DNA of 6,054 bases from Candidatus Izemoplasmatales bacterium (GTDB taxonomy: Bacteria; Bacillota_I; Bacilli_A; Izemoplasmatales; Hujiaoplasmataceae): the NCBI GenBank assembly GCA_028694875.1, contig JAQVKB010000074.1, positions 1-6,054 on the forward strand, read 5' to 3'. Every line of letters begins with the position of its first letter. Position 1 is the first letter of the stretch. Under the pieces are notes generated by a model, which saw only the letters and a list, made by a program, of their open reading frames with translations, ran no database searches and was not told the DNA's origin. Shown here piece after piece: positions 1-4,713 of this stretch. Made by a program: the position numbers and the translations under genes.

Positions 1-474
1 ATGGAGACCATCGGATTTCGAAGTCTCTTTGATATCTTCGGGATCGGCCATCATTTCTGGGCTTCGATGCTCGCCGGCATTGTGGTGTCTCAAAAACGAT
101 TCCGCCATGTACGCTTCGATGACTTGACTCAATTCGTTCCGATGATGTGGTATCTCGTGTTCGCGGCGATCCATGCTTTGTGGAACACGTTCACCATCAG
201 TTGGGCGGGGATTGGCGTCATGTTGTTCTCGGGACTTTTGTTCCTCGTCATCTGGACAAAAGCCAATCAAGACTATCATACGCTTCTGAAGGAACGATTG
301 TTCATTCAAACACCAAAGGAGGAAATATCGGATGGAAAAAATCTACAACAAACTCGTGAGAGACAAAATCCCAGAAATCATCCAAAAAGATGGGAAGAAA
401 GCCGTCTTGCGTACGCTCACCGAAGAAGAGTTCCTTCAAGAATTGAACAAAAAGATGAAGGAAGAACTCGATGA
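1..474 (+). CDS. PrsW-like intramembrane protease, C-terminal part (5' end outside window)
   Basis: This is the C-terminal part of a polytopic membrane protein resembling the PrsW family of intramembrane proteases. Family members cleave membrane substrates such as anti-sigma factors. Visible are R7, a membrane segment with H17/H18 followed by G26 (GHHFWASMLAG), a second segment at about 45-66 with HALWN (H58, N62), and a third at about 70-86. The Arg/His/Gly and His-x-x-x-Asn patterns fit the late PrsW motifs; the earlier Glu-Glu motif would lie upstream, so the ATG at base 1 is probably not the true start. The frame stays open to a TGA at 472-474, overlapping the next gene by 143 nt. The last ~48 residues are charged, non-membrane and look like an out-of-frame reading of that gene. 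The functional protein may effectively end near residue 105. The family call is by motif pattern only. Confidence 0.62.
   Translation: METIGFRSLFDIFGIGHHFWASMLAGIVVSQKRFRHVRFDDLTQFVPMMWYLVFAAIHALWNTFTISWAGIGVMLFSGLLFLVIWTKANQDYHTLLKERLFIQTPKEEISDGKNLQQTRERQNPRNHPKRWEESRLAYAHRRRVPSRIEQKDEGRTR
315..322 (+). promoter_or_regulatory. Strong ribosome binding site of the MazG-like gene
   Basis: AAAGGAGG lies 9 nt before the ATG at 332. This near-perfect anti-16S match fixes the start of the pyrophosphatase inside the open frame of the upstream membrane protein. It supports the 332 frame as the real coding frame in the overlap. Confidence 0.85.
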
Positions 475-646
475 ATATTTGAAAAGCGGCGACATCATGG
501 AACTCGTCGATCTGGGAGAAGTCATGCACGCTATCCTCGCGATTCGAAACATGCCGATCTCAGAGTATCAACGATTACGCGTCGAAAAACATGAAGCCCG
601 AGGAGGGTTTGATCAACGACTGTTCCTAGAAAAGGTCATCGAATAA
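332..646 (+). CDS. MazG-superfamily house-cleaning NTP pyrophosphatase (PRA-PH-like)
   Basis: A 104-residue soluble protein of the all-alpha NTP pyrophosphatase (MazG) superfamily. It resembles the short stand-alone group often labelled phosphoribosyl-ATP pyrophosphohydrolase-like. The N-terminus YNKLVRDKIPEII (5-17) is the hallmark of that group. The acidic helices KKMKEELDEYL (about 40-50) and IMELVDLGEVMHAI (about 55-68) give the E-x-x-E and E-x-x-D pattern that binds Mg2+ in the superfamily. The C-terminal RGGFDQRLFL (about 90-99) is also typical. Such enzymes are thought to hydrolyse non-canonical NTPs to NMP and PPi; the exact substrate is unknown. No his genes are nearby, so a histidine-pathway role is unlikely. 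The start is set by the AAAGGAGG site, the stop is TAA, and the length is normal for this group. Confidence 0.88.
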   Translation: MEKIYNKLVRDKIPEIIQKDGKKAVLRTLTEEEFLQELNKKMKEELDEYLKSGDIMELVDLGEVMHAILAIRNMPISEYQRLRVEKHEARGGFDQRLFLEKVIE

Positions 647-745
647 GTCGAAGAAGAGAATCATTGGTTCTATTTACCATCAATTTACATTTTTTTTGGT
701 AACGGAAATTTATCAAAATCTTCAGATTGAATTTGGATTTGAGTC

Positions 746-768
746 GCCAGCTTCCGCTGGCTTCTTTT
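746..768 (+). terminator. Intrinsic terminator after the PrsW/MazG unit
   Basis: A perfect 6-bp GC-rich stem, GCCAGC (746-751) and GCTGGC (756-761), closes a TTCC tetraloop and is followed by TTCTTTT. UUCC-type loops and a U-rich tail are typical of Rho-independent terminators. It lies about 100 nt after the MazG stop and about 150 nt before the next promoter, so it separates the two transcription units. Confidence 0.78.
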
Positions 769-920
769 ATTATCAGAATCGTTCCTTTCGCTAGATTTGG
801 CGGTTCGTCATGAAACCGATTTCTTATCGAAATGATTGAAACGAATTATTCCCATTTTTTTGGATTGTCCCTATGATTATCATGTGCTTTTGGAATGCGC
901 TAGAAACACCGAAAACCCTC

Positions 921-949
921 TTGCCTGTATGATACTCTATTGATATAAA
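921..949 (+). promoter_or_regulatory. SigA-type extended -10 promoter of the transporter operon
   Basis: The -35 element TTGCCT (921-926) is separated by exactly 17 bp from the -10 element TATAAA (944-949). TGA directly before the -10 (941-943) makes an extended -10. Transcription would start near 956, giving a leader of roughly 29 nt, too short for a riboswitch. A direct repeat TGATA at 930-934 and 941-945 lies within the spacer and -10 region. Confidence 0.75.
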
Positions 950-984
950 AGAGACATATTATATAAGGAGAGTGGAGAATTGTT

Positions 985-2040
985 ATGTTCAAGAAAGTAA
1001 CGCTGCTTTTTGTTTTCTTCGCCATGGTCTTCAGCCTCGCTGCTTGCGGTGAAGAAGAAAAAACCAATCTGTCCGTTTTCTTCGTTCCATCGAGAGACAA
1101 CGCGACCCTCGTTCAAGGCATCAGCTATCTTCCTGCTTTGTTGAAAGCTGAACTCGCCGAACTCGGCTACAACTTCGAAACCGTCAGTGTTTATGTCGGT
1201 ACCTCCTACGAAGCCGTTGGCACCGCGCTAGACGCTGGTACCGCGGACATCGGATTTATCCCTGGTGGAACTTATGCCGTCTATGCCGATGGCTCCAACA
1301 TGGATGTCGCCCTCACCGCAACCCGTGGTGGCTTGTCGAAAGATTCGGCTGTTGCCAAAGACTGGAATGACGGCGAAGCGACAACTTCCGATCCAGATTA
1401 TCAAGTCATGTATTATCGTTCCCTCGGTATCGCCGGTGTTAGCGCGAAGGGCCGTGCTCTTGCTGACATCATCAACGGCGGTGGAGAAATCACATGGGAA
1501 GACCTCCAAGACGTTAAAATTGGTGTTCAATCTGTGACTTCCTCTGCGGGACGTGTTTATCCTTCCTTGTTGTTCAATGAACTCTATGGACATACTCTTG
1601 ATGACCTCCCCGCTGAAAACGTGATTTTGGTTTCTGGCTACGGCGGCGCGGCTGCGGCGCTTGCTTCTGGACAAGTTGACATCGCGTTTGGTTATGCGGA
1701 CTTCAGAAGAGACTATGCGGATGAGTGGATTTCCACCGATGAAGGCGGTTATGGCCGTACTTTGACGATTTGGGATGAAACTGATGTTGTGTTCGTCACT
1801 GACGGTATCTACAACGAAACGATCACGGTCTCCAAAAAGACGGTTGACGACGATCTTCAAGCTGCGATCGAACAAGCGTTTATTAACCTTGTCAACGATA
1901 CGACAGCTCTTACCAACCCAACTGATTATTTCGCAGTTGTCAAAGATATCTTCAAAGTTTACAGCCATGAAGGTTATGTACGTGCCGATGACTCTGATTA
2001 TGATGGCGCTCGCGCTGCGAATGCATTGATCAACGGATAA
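985..2040 (+). CDS. PhnD-like ABC transporter substrate-binding lipoprotein
   Basis: This is the extracytoplasmic binding protein of the importer encoded downstream. Residues 1-20 form a lipoprotein signal peptide (MFKK, hydrophobic stretch) ending in the lipobox LAAC. Cys21 would be lipidated, anchoring the protein outside the membrane. The rest fits the PhnD/PtxB family: SYEAVGTALDAGTADIGFI (74-92), the Ser/Thr-rich loop SVTSSAG (183-189) that in this family contacts the phosphoryl-type ligand, and GYGGAAAALASGQVDIAFGY (218-237). At 351 residues it is slightly longer than classical PhnD. The extra length sits around 115-143 and 154-168, as I recall from a Firmicutes-type subfamily. A GGAG (974-977) 7 nt before the ATG serves as ribosome site; a stronger AAGGAG (965-970) is 14 nt away. 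The ligand could be phosphonate, phosphite or phosphate. The related mycoplasma p37 protein binds thiamine, so that is a remoter option. Confidence 0.87.
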   Translation: MFKKVTLLFVFFAMVFSLAACGEEEKTNLSVFFVPSRDNATLVQGISYLPALLKAELAELGYNFETVSVYVGTSYEAVGTALDAGTADIGFIPGGTYAVYADGSNMDVALTATRGGLSKDSAVAKDWNDGEATTSDPDYQVMYYRSLGIAGVSAKGRALADIINGGGEITWEDLQDVKIGVQSVTSSAGRVYPSLLFNELYGHTLDDLPAENVILVSGYGGAAAALASGQVDIAFGYADFRRDYADEWISTDEGGYGRTLTIWDETDVVFVTDGIYNETITVSKKTVDDDLQAAIEQAFINLVNDTTALTNPTDYFAVVKDIFKVYSHEGYVRADDSDYDGARAANALING

Positions 2041-2064
2041 TTTACTACAAGAATTTTAATAACC

Positions 2065-2102
2065 AATAGGCTTAATATCGCATAAATATTAAGCCTATTT
2101 TT
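2065..2102 (+). terminator. Intra-operon terminator/attenuator between binding protein and ATPase genes
   Basis: A perfect 14-bp inverted repeat (2065-2078 with 2086-2099) closes a 7-nt loop (CGCATAA). It runs straight into a T tract (2098-2102). It begins 24 bp after the binding-protein stop and ends 24 bp before the ATPase ATG. I see no convincing promoter between it and the ATPase. The ATPase and permeases are therefore probably made by read-through, while the hairpin also protects the 3' end of the binding-protein mRNA. The stem is AT-rich apart from a central GGC/GCC, so termination may be partial. Confidence 0.8.
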
Positions 2103-2126
2103 CTTAACAAAGGAGAATATCGACCT

Positions 2127-2897
2127 ATGATTCAATTTCAAAATGTATCGAAAACTTATCCGAATGGCGTCAAAGCACTCAAACACGTGAATCTCGAAAT
2201 TCAACCTGGAGAATTCGTGGCGATTATTGGTTTGTCTGGAGCGGGAAAATCAACACTCATTAAACTCGTGAATCGAATGACCGATACGACCGAGGGTACC
2301 ATTCTCGTGAATGGGCTTAATGTGAATCGACTAGCTGGCAAAGAGTTGCGTCAATATCGTCGACATGTTGGGATGGTATTCCAATCCTTTAACCTCGTCA
2401 ATCGTACGACCGTCATCAACAATGTTCTTGCCGCAAGAGTCCCAGATATGCCAGGGTGGCGAAGCTTTTTGGGCTTATATAGTAAAGAGGACAAACTCTT
2501 ATCATTGGAAGCCCTTCACAAAGTAGGAATCCTTGAAAAAGCTTATATTCGCGCGGACCAATTATCTGGAGGTCAGCAACAACGTGTCGCCTTGGCACGT
2601 ACCTTGGCCCAAGACCCCACGATTATTTTGGCCGATGAACCCGTCGCTTCGCTCGACCCAATTACGGCGAATCAAATCATGAAAGATTTTGAACGCATTA
2701 ACCAGGAAGAAAAAATCACGATTCTCGTCAACATGCATCATGTCGATTTGGCACTCAAGTATGCACGCCGTTTGATTGGGATTCACCAAGGTGAAGTCGT
2801 TTTTGATGGCGTCGCAGACAACGTGACGGAAGATATTCTCAAGAAAATCTACGGGAGAGATTTGACCGATGAAGACATTATGTTCAAAGATCACTAA
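2127..2897 (+). CDS. phnC: PhnC-like ABC transporter ATP-binding protein
   Basis: This is the cytoplasmic ATPase that would drive import through the two permeases that follow. All nucleotide-binding motifs are intact in 256 residues: Walker A GLSGAGKST (35-43, K41), Q-loop Gln86 (VFQSFNL), signature LSGGQQQR (146-153), Walker B IILADE (166-171, catalytic E171), D-loop SLD (175-177) and the H-loop His204 in VNMHHVDLAL. The VFQSFNLVNR segment and the His-x-Val-Asp-x-Ala pattern are characteristic of PhnC-type ATPases rather than the amino-acid or PstB groups. The length is normal for PhnC. AAAGGAG (2109-2115) precedes the ATG by 11 nt. The gene lies downstream of a hairpin terminator and overlaps the first permease by 29 nt. 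The symbol marks family membership; the transported substrate is not proven. Confidence 0.9.
   Translation: MIQFQNVSKTYPNGVKALKHVNLEIQPGEFVAIIGLSGAGKSTLIKLVNRMTDTTEGTILVNGLNVNRLAGKELRQYRRHVGMVFQSFNLVNRTTVINNVLAARVPDMPGWRSFLGLYSKEDKLLSLEALHKVGILEKAYIRADQLSGGQQQRVALARTLAQDPTIILADEPVASLDPITANQIMKDFERINQEEKITILVNMHHVDLALKYARRLIGIHQGEVVFDGVADNVTEDILKKIYGRDLTDEDIMFKDH
2853..2859 (+). promoter_or_regulatory. Ribosome binding site of permease 1, inside the ATPase gene
   Basis: GGGAGAG lies 9 nt before the ATG at 2869, within the end of the ATPase coding region. I found no later in-frame start before the first membrane segment with a ribosome site of its own. This supports a start that overlaps the ATPase gene by 29 nt and suggests translational coupling. 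Confidence 0.6.
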
Positions 2898-3750
2898 GCG
2901 TTGGAAGGCGTTTCTTGAATTCCGAGAGAAGAAACGTACGACGGTGCTTGCGGATGGATCTTTGAGTATTCGTCCCAAGTCCTACAGTCTCCTTTACACG
3001 TTCATCATTTTGGTCGTGTTCATGTTCTTTTACATGACCATCGTCCAAAACTTCTTTAATTATTTCGGATTTTTGTTTTTTCTAAGGAACTTGCCAAACT
3101 TCTTTGATATCCTGATCAAGATGGTCACCCAGTTCAATCTGTCGTATTTACCGAATGTGCTGGGTCCGATGGTGGAAACCATTCAAATCTCGATATTGGG
3201 TACCTTGGCTGGCGCGGCGTTGTCGATTCCATTCGCGATCTTGGCATCGCAAAACATCATGGGACACAAAAACCCGATTCCTTCCATCATTAAATTCTTT
3301 TTATCGATCATTCGGACGTTCCCAACTTTGGTCTACGCGTTGATTTTTTCGTATATCTTCGACTATGGAACTTTCATTGGTATTCTCGCGACGATTCTAT
3401 TCACGTTCGGGATTATCACGAAGATGCTGTATGAAATCATCGAGTCATTGGATCTTGGCGCGTTTATCCCGATTGAAGCGACCGGCGCGACCAAACTTCA
3501 AGCGTTCCGAGCAGCGATTATACCTCAAATTTTAGGACGATTCTATTCTGTGGTTCTTTATAATTTCGAAATCAATTTGCGTTCTTCCGCGATTCTTGGT
3601 TTCGTCAATGCCGGTGGAATCGGTCGCATCATGAATGACCAAATGGAATTGCTCAAGTACGGCAATGTGTCCGTGATTGTGCTCTCGCTGTTGCTGGTGG
3701 TATTGATTGTGGAAAACCTCTCTCAATACTTGAGAAGGAGGTTGACATAG
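2869..3750 (+). CDS. phnE: PhnE-like ABC transporter permease 1
   Basis: This 293-residue integral membrane protein forms one half of the translocation channel. The N-terminal ~38 residues are basic and cytoplasmic, followed by a strong membrane segment (about 41-59). The BPD_transp_1 core starts near residue 101, with further hydrophobic segments at about 103-128, 138-163, 165-187, 215-232 and 265-285. The ATPase-docking EAA loop is clear: EATGATKLQAF..IIPQI (203-221). The PhnE-specific block YNFEINLRSSAILG..NAGGIG (231-252) follows. It starts inside the ATPase gene and its TAG stop touches the ATG of permease 2, so the three genes are tightly coupled. It is clearly paralogous to permease 2 but not identical, suggesting a heterodimeric channel, whereas E. 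coli has a single PhnE. Confidence 0.88.
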   Translation: MKTLCSKITKRWKAFLEFREKKRTTVLADGSLSIRPKSYSLLYTFIILVVFMFFYMTIVQNFFNYFGFLFFLRNLPNFFDILIKMVTQFNLSYLPNVLGPMVETIQISILGTLAGAALSIPFAILASQNIMGHKNPIPSIIKFFLSIIRTFPTLVYALIFSYIFDYGTFIGILATILFTFGIITKMLYEIIESLDLGAFIPIEATGATKLQAFRAAIIPQILGRFYSVVLYNFEINLRSSAILGFVNAGGIGRIMNDQMELLKYGNVSVIVLSLLLVVLIVENLSQYLRRRLT

Positions 3751-4554
3751 ATGGATCTCGTCTTAAAGGCTTATCAAGATCGGCCGCGCAAAGCGCTGAG
3801 AAACTTAATGTCGGTCTCGATTATCTTGTTTCTTACGATTTGGAGTTTTGATTCCATCAACTATCCCGGACTCTTTTCCGAAGGGATGAACATCGCGAAG
3901 AACATGTTCCGCGCGTTGTTCAATCCATCTTGGAATCTTCTCTGGAGCCTCCGCGTTGATAGCATCCCTGTGTTGATGTTTGAGACCCTTGGCATCGCGT
4001 TCTTAGGAACACTGCTTGGCGCAGTTTTATCGCTTCCATTCGCGTTTCTTTCCGCGAAGAATATTGTTGGAAAATTTAGCTACATTGGCAATACCATCAT
4101 TACGATGATTCGTTCCTTCCCGTTTTTCCTCATTGCGCTGATGTTTGTCGCGGTGAGTGGACCTGGTCCCATGACCGGGGCGTTAACGATTGGCGTTTTG
4201 TCGATTGGCATGATTTCGAAGATGTACATCGAAGTCATTGAAGACATCGATTCTGGCATTCTTCAAGCGCTGGATGCGATGGGGGCGACGACGCTTCAAA
4301 AAATCCGCAATGGGATTATCCCACAACTCACCGCAAGCATTATTTCCGTGGTCATTTATCGTTTCGAAATCAACGTGAAAAATGCGACGGTTCTTGGAAT
4401 CGTGGGTGCTGGTGGCATTGGTGTAACGCTGATTACGGCGATGAACGCCGGACGTTGGCGTGACGCGGCGGCCGCCCTTTGGGGAATCATCATCGTGGTG
4501 CTGATTGTCGACTATTTCTCGACCAAATTGAGAAAGAAGCTCGTCAACGGATAA
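3751..4554 (+). CDS. phnE: PhnE-like ABC transporter permease 2
   Basis: This is the second, 267-residue permease of the importer. A membrane segment near the N-terminus (about 18-33) is followed by an extracellular-looking stretch (34-70) and the permease core from about 74. Core segments lie at about 77-102, 112-135, 142-158, 190-204 and 241-258. The EAA loop reads ALDAMGATTLQ..GIIPQL (173-193). The PhnE block YRFEINVKNATVLG (203-216) and VGAGGIG (218-224) match the family closely, better than in permease 1. AAGGAGG (3735-3741), inside the end of permease 1, is 9 nt before the ATG, and the ATG abuts the upstream TAG directly. A strong terminator 21 bp after the stop ends the operon. Confidence 0.9.
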   Translation: MDLVLKAYQDRPRKALRNLMSVSIILFLTIWSFDSINYPGLFSEGMNIAKNMFRALFNPSWNLLWSLRVDSIPVLMFETLGIAFLGTLLGAVLSLPFAFLSAKNIVGKFSYIGNTIITMIRSFPFFLIALMFVAVSGPGPMTGALTIGVLSIGMISKMYIEVIEDIDSGILQALDAMGATTLQKIRNGIIPQLTASIISVVIYRFEINVKNATVLGIVGAGGIGVTLITAMNAGRWRDAAAALWGIIIVVLIVDYFSTKLRKKLVNG

Positions 4555-4575
4555 TGCGATTATTTCATCCAAACC

Positions 4576-4611
4576 AACATGCATTCGTTTCGACGAATGC
4601 ATGTTTTTTTT
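4576..4611 (+). terminator. Strong intrinsic terminator of the transporter operon
   Basis: A perfect 12-bp inverted repeat (4576-4587 with 4594-4605) closes a 6-nt loop (TTTCGA) and leads into eight T residues (4604-4611). This is the strongest terminator in the window. It lies just after the second permease and 20 bp before the next promoter. Confidence 0.92.
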
Positions 4612-4630
4612 GGCGATGTCCTTTGGAACA

Positions 4631-4659
4631 TAGAAATCTCACATCACAAGTGATACAAT
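4631..4659 (+). promoter_or_regulatory. Extended -10 promoter of the GH3 gene, overlapped by a palindrome
   Basis: The -10 element TACAAT (4654-4659) is preceded by TGA (4651-4653), an extended -10. Seventeen bp upstream is a weak -35, TAGAAA (4631-4636, four of six consensus bases). The palindrome ATCAC-AA-GTGAT (4643-4654) fills the spacer and touches the -10, a position where a repressor would block RNA polymerase. The start site would be near 4666, giving a leader of about 48 nt. Confidence 0.68.
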
Positions 4660-4713
4660 AAAAGAAGACCCGTTCGCATCTTGGATGCGGAATGCATCGA
4701 GAAGGAGAATCTC

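Larger units (their letters stand above)
647..984. other. Non-coding interval between the MazG-like gene and the transporter operon
   Basis: I find no supportable gene on either strand in this 338-bp stretch. It is AT-rich with several T runs. It holds a hairpin terminator (746-768), a short palindrome (873-883) and the operon promoter (921-949). I see no conserved riboswitch core. The ~100 nt between the MazG stop and the terminator contain a direct repeat TTTACC-ATCAA-TTTACA (673-689) of unknown meaning. Confidence 0.7.

Noticed and set aside
647..984. Riboswitch (TPP or other) controlling the importer
   Set aside because: The promoter at 921-949 leaves a leader of only about 29 nt, and I see no TPP-type conserved core upstream.
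1228..1968. A 246-codon antisense open frame inside the binding-protein gene
   Set aside because: The sense strand encodes a convincing lipoprotein binding protein with family motifs. The antisense frame has low-complexity Arg/Ser/Val-rich sequence, no recognisable domain and no promoter or ribosome site.
2562..2978. Antisense frame across the ATPase/permease junction
   Set aside because: It overlaps two well-supported genes and shows no family motifs; it is the mirror of biased codon use on the sense strand.
4183..4602. Antisense frame of 139 codons over permease 2
   Set aside because: Its start would lie within the operon terminator hairpin and its sequence is Arg/His/Asn-rich with no domain; shadow of the permease.
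4595..4697. GAATGCAT occurring in the operon terminator and in the GH3 leader (also near 2020)
   Set aside because: An 8-mer shared between a hairpin arm, a leader and a coding region is easily explained by chance; no spacing or symmetry supports an operator.
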